64,000 nucleotides of DNA from Parus major (Eukaryota; Chordata; Aves; Passeriformes; Paridae), in NCBI RefSeq assembly GCF_001522545.3, contig NC_031769.1:14802256-14866255 (forward strand). Direction: 5' to 3'. The position numbers were made by a program, and so were the translations under genes. The notes beneath the pieces were generated by a model. That model saw only the letters and a list, made by a program, of their open reading frames with translations, did not search any database and was not told the DNA's origin. This document shows positions 41,190-52,800 of the stretch, piece after piece; position 1 is the stretch's first letter, and every line of letters starts with the position of its first letter.

Positions 41190-41551
41190 ACACAAGGGTA
41201 GAGCGGGGCAGGGGAAGAGGCTCGGAAGCGGATCTCTGCCCGCGGCTGTTGAAAGCCGGGACAGCCGGGCAGGCTGGGCTCCGCGCTGGCACGGCGGCCG
41301 CTAAATCAGGGCCTTGTGCATCGATTTATTTTAGAAAGTCCAGGGCACAGTTACTGAGCAGCCTAAATATAGCTCTACCAAAATGGAAAAACAATCTGGG
41401 TTCAGTCGAGCAGAGCCAACAAACGTCCTCGCACCTCGGAAGTCGGGACGCGCTGCACGACGCGCCGGAGTCAGCGCAGCCGAGCGAGAACAGCGGCAGC
41501 GCAGGGAGGACACACCCCGGGCACGGCCGGGTCCCCGGAACACGGCAACAG
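41190..41551 (+). other. Candidate first exon ending at a splice donor
   Basis: The start is placed only by distance from the TATA-like word. The end is the ACAG|GTACCT donor. An ATG at 41,383 has A at -3 and G at +4 (good context) and is open to the donor, giving 56 codons plus one base. The peptide is Arg/Ala-rich with no signal peptide, membrane segment or known domain, typical of GC-rich 5' sequence. It may therefore be untranslated. A larger frame over the same bases (41,171-41,701) begins with GTG and is not favoured. Confidence 0.25.
41363..41372 (+). promoter_or_regulatory. MEF2-type site
   Basis: CTAAATATAG matches the MEF2 consensus YTA-W4-TAR exactly. Its position in the core of a CpG island, about 170 bp after a TATA-like word, makes it more credible than a random match. 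MEF2 factors act in muscle, neurons and neural crest, so if it is functional the associated gene may be expressed in those tissues. Confidence 0.35.
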
Positions 41552-41580
41552 GTACCTGCAAGAGTCTGCAAAGCAAGCTG

Positions 41581-41650
41581 CAAAAAAAATACGCAAAGCG
41601 AAAAAAACAACAAAAAAAAAACAAACCAAAAAGGAGAGAGAGAGAAAGCA
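41581..41650. repeat. A-rich / GA-rich low-complexity tract
   Basis: Runs of A broken by single C or G residues, then a short GAGAGAGA block. It lies directly after the candidate splice donor, in what would be the start of the first intron. Confidence 0.7.
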
Positions 41651-41654
41651 AATG

Positions 41655-43925
41655 GTAATTACATGTTTCTAGCTCTGCCATTCTCCAAAAACTCACTCTG
41701 AAGCAATATGTGGAGGAAATACGGTTTTTACTTGTGTAAGCAGTTCTTAGCCAAATATCTTCTCTTCCCTCCCCCCTCACTACTTTGCTACAAATCCCTT
41801 TCCTTACTCACACACAAACAAGGCTGTTGCCATAGAAGTCTTCTTGACTCGGTTAAAAAGCGATTCAAGAGGATCACCCCGTGGCTGAACCGGCTCATGC
41901 CGAGAGTACGGCAGGAGAAAGCAGGCTCTCTGGTGGCTGGGGGAGAGCCCCGGCTCTCCCATTACTGCTTGCCAACCTTGGTCTCTGCTTTTGCTCACAA
42001 AGTAAAGCTGAACAGGAAATTGTTGTGCTGCGTGACACAGAGAAGCACATTATGGAGTATTAGGAAGATTATATTTATAAAATGTTATTTTTCCACTTTA
42101 ACAGTTAATACCTTTGGACTTGTTTCTTAACATCGTTTTCATTTTCTGCAGTTATTTATGTTTTCATGCTCTCCTCCAAGGCAGAGGATACTCTCCTCTC
42201 ACACTATGCATAATCTCCATGTTTCCACAGCAGCCCTGGGGCTGAGGGAGGAGAAGGCAAGTCCTGACACAGGCCAAGCCCATGGGGGAACCATCCCCTT
42301 ATGTCTCTTCACTCCTGAGCCCAGGCCAGAGCAGAGAGCTGGGGGCACATGAGAGCCTTTGTGGGCCCAGCACATGGAGCAGGTGAGGAGGCTTGTAAAG
42401 CAAGGGGGCCCTTCCTCCAGTGGGTGCAAATGTGCTCTCACCTCCTTCATCCTTCTGAAATGGTCTGTAGCAAAGTGCTGGTATTATAAGAGGTCCTGCG
42501 ACACTGAGAATGCAATTTAAACTAGTTCATCCATTTCCAAGAGTAAGGCTAAAATGAAATACACACTGCTCTGTCCACTGTAAATATTAACAGACTCCTT
42601 TGTAGCCCCTCTGATGAGCCTCCTCCAGTTACCCCTGTGCCACAGCAGCGGTTTGGCATTGCCATTGCAGATATATGCCCCCTCGAGAACATTCCCTGAA
42701 TTAAGGGTCAGTCTTGCCTCAGAAAACTTACACTTCTCACATGTATTATAGAGACAGAAACTGCCCAGCTCTCGAGATGCCCCAGCAGTGAGCTTGCCCC
42801 ACTGCCCTTTGTTGCTGTGTGGCACTGGCCCAGACATGTGCCACCAGAAGCCGTGTTCCTGCTGCTGCAGGCACTGAGCAGCTGTGGGCTGCCCCATAGC
42901 CCCCTGTGCTAGGCACATGCTCCCTCACGGGGTCCCAAATGTCCCTTTAATCCTGTGCCAGCAGTGGCAAGGGACAGGATTAAAGATCCAGCCTTTAGCT
43001 GGAAGGGCAGAGAAATCGGGGGGTCATGCCCAAAGGGAGAGGGAAGGATGATGAAGAGGAAGGAGCCGTGTCTGTTGGGATGGATGGGATATCTGGAGAA
43101 GGCAGAGGACAGCCGGTGCTGGCAGCCGGCTGCTGAGCGCCAGCTGTGGGGTCTGGGTTCTGAGTTCTGACCCTGCCCAGGACACAGAACCCAAGGTCCT
43201 GGACTACCCTGTGAGGAACAGGATGAAACCCACCTCTGGATTAGCTGTTGGTTAGTTAGGCTGCTGTACCCTGGGCAGGACAAAGGAGATGGCACAGCTG
43301 GCTGTGAAGGATGTGACACAAGGTAGCACGAGAGGCTTGCACAGAGGCGGGTAGCTTCAATATTTAGTTGACATATTTTTGTGTTATTTTAAAACACACC
43401 CTGAAATTCAACACAAACCACTGTCACAGGCCTGAAGCAGAAAGGCAAGACAGGGTTCATGGTGTATCCTGTGTGCATGTGGATCTAATTATCTGGGGGA
43501 CATTAACAAAATAATCTCTGCCAAGGCTTATAGAACTCCCATGACATAGTCTGGGAGAACTATCTGACATTTTTAAAGTGTTAAGGCTATGCATTTTTCT
43601 TATTTTTTTAGAGCTAAACATGTGGAATGCATACAATATATTTCTCCATCCTAATTAGCATTTTCATTGGCTAAACTGTGCCTGGCCTAATAGTTCTAAG
43701 AGACCCACTGATTCCACACACCAGGAGGGCCCCAAGGAAAACAGATACACAAAGACAATGCAATTATGCAGGATTTTAAGCAGCTTCCACTTAACCAGTG
43801 AGTGGTGTAATACTAGTCTAAAAGCTTCAACCAGCCTTTGAAGTAAAACTTGGCTGCTGAAAGAGAGAGGGAGAGGAAGAAGAAAAAGCCCAGAACAGCC
43901 TGTGCAGACTGGAGCTGCATAAAAA
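41655..43925. other. Non-coding stretch downstream of the CpG island
   Basis: The frames here (up to 140 codons at 41,708-42,130, plus) show no domain. A GC-richer patch at about 42,950-43,320 is open on both strands. If the 41.2-kb island is a plus-strand promoter, this would be first-intron sequence. Confidence 0.45.
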
Positions 43926-43928
43926 CTG

Positions 43929-43949
43929 CTAATCAAACACTTTGATTAG
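43929..43949. promoter_or_regulatory. Inverted pair of TCF/LEF-like sites
   Basis: CTAATCAAA and TTTGATTAG are exact reverse complements separated by CAC. The right arm with its preceding C gives CTTTGAT, a TCF/LEF-type core. The left arm gives ATCAAAC, a weaker version. Each arm also carries an ATTAG homeodomain core. The symmetry suggests a two-factor site, but a 9-bp palindrome can also arise by chance in 64 kb. Confidence 0.25.
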
Positions 43950-43954
43950 TTGAG

Positions 43955-46900
43955 TGCCATGATTTGAACTGAAGGAGCTGAACCTCAGTTAGAAAGTTGT
44001 TCCTTTCCCAGATGAAAATTTAAAAGATCACCTATCAGTTTGGTATTTAATTTGCAGTATTGACATGCCAAGCTGCTCCTTCACACAGTAAATCAAGGAG
44101 CAAGAAGCCGAAGATAACTGCCACCCCACAGGGACATGACCCGCTTCATTTATTTATTACCCAAGGAAGTCTGTCCATTTTGCAAATAGAAATGGCATTT
44201 TCCTTGCTTGGTGGCATTAAGTATCTTATTACAGCAGGACTCTCAGGGTCAGAGACCTCCTGACAGCTTGTGATAAAAGTGCCCATTGCCCCATGGCTCT
44301 AATTCAGTGAAAGCCAGCCTGAAGCAGATGTAGACACTCATATCTCTTTAAAGAACAGAATATATTGCAGTGATGCCAGAAATTCTTAGGTGCTATTTAT
44401 CTGTGAAACAATGCGTCTGAAAGGGAAAATGAAATAATTTTGACATGCTGCCTATGCCAAATGTGAAGTGATTTGCTGCCTTCTGGAAGCAAGCAGGGTA
44501 ATTCTGAGGAGGTGCACCTTCCCAAGCCTGCTGGGACACAGCTGGGTTGTCAAACCCAGCCTTTGCCTCTGTTAAGGCAGTCCAGAAGCTCAAGAGATGA
44601 GGAGATACCTGTTCCATCACCCATAGCAGCACTTCCCCACTAGCAGCTGTCAAACAGCTAATCAAAAAAAGCAAGCACAGACTGGTCTAGCACTTGAAAT
44701 ATGCTGTTGCCTTCATGTGTCACTGTCATCCATCCTCTCATGCTCCAATGCCTGTAATCTTATTTTCATGTGAGACACTGGAAAGACTATTGTCTGTGAA
44801 GCTGAGCAGGGCATCATGTGATGAGGCAGCTTTGTACTGTAGCACTGCCTTTCTCAGCCCAGAAGCTTTGCACTGGGTTTCAAAATATTCAGGGCTGAGA
44901 TTTCTGGGCTCTGCTCTGTCTAAACTCTTCTTGACTTGCTTACAGTTTTGTTCTACTTTGTTTTGCTTTATTTGGATGTGGCAGTAAATTCTCTTAGTGA
45001 ATGTGTGTGCAAAGTTAGTTGGTTTTGCTTTTGTACATCTTTGCATGCTATGGCCATAGTTTTACAGAGACTGTAATTCTCTGCAGAATAAGCTATTTTT
45101 GATCAATACAGTAGTGCAGTGTAGAGGTGGACAGGGTGGCCACAACACCTATGGAGAAGCTGAGTAACAGGATGCCCAGAGAGGAGCACAGGCATGGGAT
45201 GGCAAGAGACGTGGCACAGGCTGGCACTGGTTATCCCACAGCTACGTATATCTCTCTCTTCCATAAAACTTAAGTAGAGTTAGTTCAATAAAGTGTTGAA
45301 CTGGAAAAACTTGATTTTAGAGTAAAATCAGAAAAAGAAACAGTACTAAACATATGTAAAAGGCATTATATATTCCAGAGCACATGGAGCTGCAGACCAG
45401 TGCAGAAAGAGAAAGGTGTGAAAAAAAACAAGTAAGAAAACTTATGAAAACTACTCCAAGTGCATGCTAGGTCAAGAAAAGAAACACCATCAACCTGGAC
45501 ATCACAATCCTCCTTGCAATACACTCTCATTGTCCCTGACCCATTGCAATGCCCCAGGCCCACCAGACTGAGACCACCCACCTCAGGGCATGGAGGAACA
45601 GCCTGACACCAGGAAAAGGGGTAGAAATCAGGTATTGTGAAAGAATTTTAACTGCACTGTTATTCTTTCTTTCTCTGTAACAATGAGGTCTAGACTAGCA
45701 ATGATTTTCAAATTGCTGTTCAGGTTTCCAATAGTATATGGTGAGCTTCTCCTTCACCTGCAAATAAGACTTTTAACATAAGAATTTCTGGAATTAATTA
45801 AATGTGGTAAAATTAAAATGATAGAGAAGCCATGGATAGGAAAGAGTCTACAAATATATGATATTCTGTGAGTTTGCTCCAGCTGTCACAATTCCCATAA
45901 CTGAGATATGGTATGGGGTGACTTCTGGAGGTCAGATGAGGCATGACTGGGAGCTGCACAGCACAGCATATTCCTGGGTGAGGGAGAACTATTTCAGCAG
46001 AGTAGCAAACTTCCATCCACCATGAGGAAATCACTGCCTTTCCCAGAAAAGGGAACATGAATTTCCTCAGATCCCGTCAAGGAAACAAAAATCCTGGGAT
46101 AGATGAACTGCAACACACATCAGGGATAAAATACTGAAGATCAGGCCAGAAAATGCTATTTACAAATTGATTTGGAAGGGCTAAGCTGGATTCATGAGAG
46201 GGAGGCTAGCAGAGATGGTATGTGTGTAAGTTGTAGCTGAACCCAGGCTGTGGTTATATGGAGACACGGGCTGTCAAACCCTTCATGGATGCACAGAAAA
46301 CATTTAACATGATTTAACAGGTCTTTTTGAATCAAGTGATCCTGAAGTTTGTTTTTCACAAGACCTTTGCTGATAGAGTTTTCTTTATGGACTTTTCCCT
46401 GTCAAATTGTTGCCAAAACTCAGCAGGGTGTAATTTCTTCTTCATGTTCCCTGGGAAATGAAAACCACTGCAGTTCTGTGGGGCTAATCCAATACTAGCA
46501 GGTATCTAGTCTTTAACAGTCTTTAATCAAGTCCCTTTTTTATCCCACTTATAAATGACGAAAGAGGTATTTGCAGTTTCTGAATTAAGGCACTTAAGAA
46601 ACAGCAAGTGCAAAAAGCCAGAGTCTTGGGGGCTCTGGGGACCAGTGTTTGATGCATTATCATGCAAACTCCATCACATAGAGCACTGACTAGAATCACA
46701 GCTTTTATCAACTCCAGGAGCTGCAGTATGCTTTGAAAACCCAGTTTTTGGATAGACATACCTGGATGCCAGATCCAAGTTAGCCTAACCAGCTCAGTGG
46801 AATTAAACATATGGATATCATCCAGCTTCAGTAGAAGCACAAGTCTGTGGCAGATCTTCAAATGTGCAAACATTTTTGAAGGTCACTGCCAGTTTTTCAA

Positions 46901-49780
46901 TCTCACAGTTTTAGTCTAATGCTCAGACCTATTCCACCTGCTTTACAGATACTCAGAAACTCTTGTCTTTGCTCCAAAGACTCTATTTTCTGTACATATG
47001 GATCTCATGCAGGCAAGTCTGATGCTAGAATTAATAGTCTACTAATCATGTTAGCTTTTACTTTTCACCATATGTTAGTGCCATATTTCTGCAGCCAAGT
47101 TATCTATAATATGACAGATAATTTTGTCTGCTTCTAGTTTTCAAGTAATACTGGGAACATTCTAGATTTAAAAATTTAAAAATTAAAGAACCTGACATTA
47201 TTCTATGGTTTTGTTCTTGCCATTGCTTTAATGGTTCAAAGACATTCCCGGTGCCCAGCTCTCAAACTCTTAATAGAGATTGGCTTGGGTATACCCGAAG
47301 TTTCCAGTCTCCATCATTATGTGTCAGCCTCACTCAAGGGATAGGCTGATTTCCCATTATTTGATGCAGAGCCTGGATTCCTGTGCCAGCCCAGCACCAG
47401 GGTTGCTCTCACAGTGTCCAGCCTGGTGCCTTGGACAGGGGCTACTGGGGAGGAGACAGGAAGAGGGAATATCCCTCATTGAGTCTTTCTGGGAAGCAGA
47501 CTAACTGTAGGACCCACTGCACTGCTGGATTTCCCTCCCAAAGCAGTTGTGTTGAGGAAGGCCTGTGCTGGCAGACAGAGGAGGTGGCAGATGGAGCATC
47601 CTGTAACACTGTCATGGTCCTTGCACAAGTTGGATGGTGTGCTGTCAAAGGAAAGTGCTGTGGAATGCTTTGTGGTGGTACATTCCCCCTCCCACCTTGG
47701 CAAGATAAGTCACAGAGCAGGGGGAGTTCATTAAGTTCCATGTTTGCTGATCTAAGCAAGACAGAATTAACTAAGACTGATTTTATTTGGCTGGAAAGGG
47801 CCAAACAGCAGCTAATATTAAACACTACTCATGTGAAGCAGGAACACTGGTACTGAAAGAATTACAATTTAATGTGAACAGTAATAAAGCATTCATGAAT
47901 AATACATTTTAAATTATTACCTAGATATTGGCTGGCTGGAGCTCCAACCTTAGCCCATATTTCTCTGGCAGTATTTAACCTTGTCACTAATTTGGGGAAT
48001 TAGAGGCACTTGAAATTCTAGCTGGAGGGGAAATATGGGTAGACTTCAAATACAATCCTTGTCTCATTGACTCACTATTTTCCTTTTCCTTGTATAAAGA
48101 AGAGTAACAGGTAAAATGAAGTCTGCGAATAAAGTCCATAAAATTAAGTCTACACTGAGTCTATGGCCTCTCCACACACTGAGATGGGCCTTCCACCAGC
48201 CCAGGCTATGCTGTGCCCATAGGAGCTTGTCAGAAATGCAGGAGCTGTTTTCTTGTGATGCTGCAAGTACCTACAGCACTTCTGCACTTCATTGTGTCCA
48301 ATGCAGCAGGCAGCAAATTCAGCCCATCTCCTTGTAACTGTGAGAGTTTAGATTGGGATTCACATAGAAAACATCTCACTAACCAGAATTTCCCAGGCAA
48401 TGGATGGAGGAGGCAGACAACACTGTAACTCATAGGTGTGTAAAGAGACACTTCCCATCTCCCATTGACAGCACAAGTAGCTGTATTCATTTCCAACACC
48501 CCTAGCACTTTGCAGGTACCTCCTGCACAGTTGCTTCTTGCACCACCTCACCTCTGACAAGTGCTTCAGTAATACAGGGTACAGCTACAGATATTTCTGA
48601 ATGAAGTAGAAGTGTGAATTTACAGTGTCAGTGTAGCTACTAGTGGCAACTTCATCCCCTTGCTTGGAGCAAATTTCCCTTTATGGTTAGGGAACTTTTC
48701 ACTTATCATAGGCTGTGAACGGGATCTTGCTGTGGAAAACATGATGTGATGTACATGCATGTCCCCACAGTCCCTTGTTTGTATAGCTGTACCTTTAGAA
48801 ATAAGAGCTGCAACCCGAGTTGGGTTTGAAAAGAGTCCTGCTGCTGCCCAAACAATGCTTCCAACTGACTTTCAAACAGTATGTCATGAGGGATTTGTAA
48901 TTTGTTTTGCCATACAAACCTCTGTGGCACCCGTTTCAGCCTGGGTCTGAAGCAGAGTTTGTACTTAAAAACACTGGGTAGCTGTAATACAATAACAAAG
49001 CAGTTCCTCTGACTAAAACTGGCTGCAATCCTATGGTCTTTTCTCTTGCTTTCTCAGCCACACCCTTCCTTGAAATCTTCTGTGCTATGCAGCTGACCAC
49101 AAGTACATGGGGTTGGTGTATACTGGCAAAATGATTTTCCAGACCAGAACATTTACAGTTTGTTATCTGGATAAAGAATGACTCATTTTTGACTCATGAG
49201 TAATGCCTGACCTTACTGATGTGCCCTCAGCTGGTTTCCCAAAATTGGGCTATCAGGGGAAACACTCATTCTCAAATTCCCAAGTGCCATAGATGTCACG
49301 GGGCAGTCACCAAAATGGCAAATGCACACCTACACATCCCTCCTCTGCAGCACCCCAAAATGCTGTGGTCCTTCAGAAGCTGAAACATCTGCAGCCTTGC
49401 TCCTGAGCTTGGGTACACACACAGGTGATAACTGTTGCCTTTCTTCCAGCAGCTGTACATACAATTCCTGCACAGCCACCCCTCCCCTGCCAAGCATGCT
49501 GTGCATTAATTCAGGATTGAGGTAGGGTTGAGCAGAACAGACATTTCGTGTAGGATGTGTTCTGTTTTCATCACAATATTTTGAAAGTAAGGGAATGCAT
49601 GAGAATATGTGTTAGCTGCAACCCAGTAAAATACATCTTTTCTTGTTTTAATAAGAAAACCACAAAGTCTGCAGCTAAATACTCCCCAAGCTTTTTGAAA
49701 TTTCCCCTTAACTGAAACAAAAGCAATAACAAAGTTGGATCATTAGCACTGTGTAGAAGCCCAGTTTCAGATGAATGTGC
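43955..49780. other. Non-coding stretch, no gene recognised
   Basis: No exon is supported. On the minus strand a 116-codon frame (46,523-46,873) looks protein-like and contains a good donor CAG|GTATGT, but no convincing polypyrimidine tract and acceptor were found ahead of it. Open frames at 47,383-47,856 (plus) and 47,442-47,825 (minus) overlap each other and are domain-free. Confidence 0.45.
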
Positions 49781-49786
49781 TGGAAA

Positions 49787-49881
49787 TGTTCATACTTTCT
49801 ATATATTTTCATATATATTTCATATTTATATATTTCATATATATATGTATATATGAACACATATTTATATGTTCATACTTT
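49787..49881. repeat. AT-rich TTTCATA array bounded by 12-bp direct repeats
   Basis: Perfect copies of TGTTCATACTTT lie at 49,787-49,798 and 49,870-49,881. Between them is about 71 bp built from TTTCATATATA-type units, including a hairpin with 10-bp arms (49,834-49,857, loop TATG). Replication slippage with duplication of a flank is the simplest explanation. A short insertion with a target duplication is a less likely alternative. Confidence 0.85.
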
Positions 49882-49884
49882 AAA

Positions 49885-52800
49885 GATATTTCCTATATTT
49901 ACCAGTAGGAATAAACCATGAAACTTAAGGAAAGAATATGGAACAACACATAATGCAACATGGAAAAGCTTTCATAGCTCTCCTCAGTGCTCAGAGATCT
50001 CTCTTTAGAAAACTTGCAGTCCAGAAGAGTACCTATGTGCTGCAGTAGCTCTACTAGACCAGCATCCACTTTAAGTGATGAAAATCCACAGGAACATGTG
50101 TCTCTTGGCCAAGCATTCCGGTAAGTGAAACATTGTTTTAATATTCTCTTCTCCCATTTCTCAACCAAGGGATCTTCCATCACTAAATCAACATGACCCA
50201 GACTGGTACAAGAAGATAGAGAACAGGACAAACACAGACCTTCAAAATTTAAAATGGAGTCAAAGAGGTCCTCTGCAATACTGAGTTTTACTACAGTACC
50301 AAGATGGCTCAAGACCTACTCTGTGAGGCTAATAGGAGATAGCAGGAAAAGCTTGTTACTCGTGTGAGTACGACAATAATGGGTGAAAAGTCATCCTGAT
50401 TAAAGATGGAAATCCGAGGTCCTGCACAAAGCAAGATCTGAGGCAATCTGATCCCTCCACCCCAGTGCCTTTATTGTCACACTGGTCATGGATAAGGGCA
50501 GGAGGGGTTGAGGATGAATATTTGCTTTGTGCTTTGCCTCTTTCTCCATTCCCAAGGCCACCTATCACATGTCATTCCACTGACAATTTCTCACTGCTAA
50601 AGAGAAAACTGGGCTTGGAAGCACCCTATCTTATGCATGGCCCAAATGTACTTCCCAAGGGAGAGGATAGAAATAGCACCTTCATCCTTCTCACATCACC
50701 TGTCCACGTGGGAGCCACTAGATCTGCCCCTCCCTGTAAGTGGTCCATCCAGCTCCTACAGATACCTAAAAGTGCTTTATTCCTGGTAATACTGAAGGAG
50801 AGTAGTGTCTTATGGCATGAAGTGCACAGAAACAGGGTAAAAATCCAAAGGGTTTACAATGTAATTAAAGGGTTTAATTGTATACGCACACTGTACAACT
50901 GAAAATCCAAGCTAGGTGCATTTGAAAACAAAGCAGACCAGATAAATGTGAGCTGTTTCACACTAGACTATGGGTGTATTTATGTGGAAGACTGAACAAA
51001 TAAATTAGTGGGTTTTTTCCTTATAATGTAAATACTCCCAAGAACACTGGAGATCCCAGCAAAGTCATCTGGATGGGGATATAATGCAGTGCAGATGTGA
51101 AAGTGCTTGAAGGGAAAGAGGGAGCGTCCAAGCCTTTCCCAAGACTCTCCTAACACCCTTATGACAGTGATCTGCCTCAGTGTTATTGTTGGCATGGCTC
51201 ACTCAGCAGCCATCACATCCCAGCTTCATAATTGAAGCTACAAGTCCAATTCATTAAAAGAAGATTTACTGGTGTTAGGAGGGTTTTGTCATAGGTCTTG
51301 TTTTCATAAATGGAGCTGTATAGTGCATGTGATTTACAGGGGAAAGAAAAGTCTGAATTATAGGGAGAAGTGCATGTGAGCAAGGTTTTTGGAGTGAGAA
51401 CAGTTTAGTATGGAAATGCTCACATATCTGGAAGAGAAGGAATTCAATCTCCGATCTTACCTGCTGACATCCCAGCAGATGTCTCAGCAAGATGAAACTG
51501 CACTGGGGTTGTTGTGGTGCTCTGTACACCTTCTGCTCTCCTGTGTGCTCCCACAGGTCTGGGGGAGCTGGCAAGGAACAGGGCAGTCCCAGCTCCCACT
51601 GCTCACTGCCTCCCCAGTGTAGCTCTCCTGTCTCTCAGAACAACAGCTAAATGCTGAGGCCCTATAGACACCTTCTACACTTGAAGTGACTTTTCAGCCA
51701 GACTTGCAAGTACAGCCCAGCCAGACTAGCAAGGGGAGCTGCAGCTCTAGAGCAAGTGGCTATGGCAGCTACAGTGCAAGAGACGTGTGCGACACCTGGG
51801 TATGGCATTATTAACAATAATGGCAATAATAAACAATAATAGCAAGCAGGGACCTGGTCAGTGTGAGCAGTGGAGTCTTGAGCATGTCTCATCCTAAATG
51901 GGTGTCCAAAACAACAAGCTCTCCCATGAACCCCTCATTTTTTTGCCTACCAAAGGAGCCAGAGTGCTGATTGGACCCAGCTGAGGTGAAGTCCCTCCAC
52001 AGGCCCTGATTCAAGCCTAATTGCAACCTTCAAGCCACAGTTGCCCATGAGGCAGAACACAAACAGCACAGCTGTGTACAGTGCTGTCTGTATCGGCAGA
52101 AACAACACAGCAACTGGATCCAGGTGGGGAAATCCTGAGGACAGACCAAAACTCTAGTCCCCTTCCCTCTTCCCTCTCCCCTAAAAACAGTTTATGCCTA
52201 TTAGCCTTTATGTCTAGAGTGCAAAACAGTTGAGTAAAACTTCCTGTCCTTTCACTGAACACTTTATATTTGTTGTTAAATTACAAGTAAGTTATTTTAT
52301 TTAAAAATATGTGGAAGCTTCTAATTTTTTATGAGATTTATCTATCAAAATTCATGAAAGGCTATAATGTGATTAACAAAGCCAGTGAGTAATGTACAGC
52401 TTAGTATCAGACATGTTAGAGCTGGTCAAAATCCATGACAGCCAGGAGTTAACAGACCTATAGAAGTGAACAAGGGAAACTGTTACTTGTTTTGATTATG
52501 ATGTGATGTTGTATTTTTCTCTCTTAGATCTGATATGCTGCAGTGACCTACATGTGACACACAGCTCTTTCAGAGGGTATCCTGTATACAACCGAGCAAT
52601 TTCCCTGACCAGATCTTTGGATGGTTCCAGAATGATTTTCTGGAAACACTCTTTCACATTTTTACTTAGGGATATCATACAGGCCAAAAACGTTTGTTGG
52701 CTTTTTAATAAAAAGGAAGTGTGAAGTAAAGCATTTACTGCCTTAAGTTGTTCATACTTGTCCAGCAAAACACCAATCAGGAGCTGTTTTCCAGAGTCCC

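Larger units (their letters stand above)
41165..41560 (+). promoter_or_regulatory. CpG island, probable promoter
   Basis: This stretch is GC-rich and holds dozens of CpG dinucleotides, while flanking DNA has almost none. Such islands normally mark vertebrate promoters. It contains a TATA-like word at its start, a MEF2-type site inside and a splice-donor-like CAG|GTACCT at 41,551/41,552, which together favour plus-strand transcription. A weaker CpG-bearing shore lies near 41,850-41,915. No coding exon of a known gene could be recognised downstream, so the gene it serves is unknown. It could start a long gene with a large first intron or a non-coding RNA. Confidence 0.55.

Noticed and set aside
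41171..41701. 176-codon open frame across the CpG island
   Set aside because: It starts at GTG and runs through a likely splice donor into a poly-A-rich tract. GC bias gives long frames on both strands here.
45120..45240. Possible second CR1-like fragment
   Set aside because: Some words resemble CR1 (GTGGCCACA, GCCCAGAGAGG), but there is no terminal ATTCTATG repeat and no continuous match.
46523..46873. 116-codon minus-strand frame with an internal CAG|GTATGT donor
   Set aside because: The donor is good, but the candidate acceptors upstream have purine-rich leaders, so an exon could not be defined.
49899..50312. 137-codon minus-strand frame that looks protein-like
   Set aside because: A donor-like CTG|GTAAAT is present at the end, but no good acceptor precedes it, no domain is recognised, and a few frames of this length are expected by chance.
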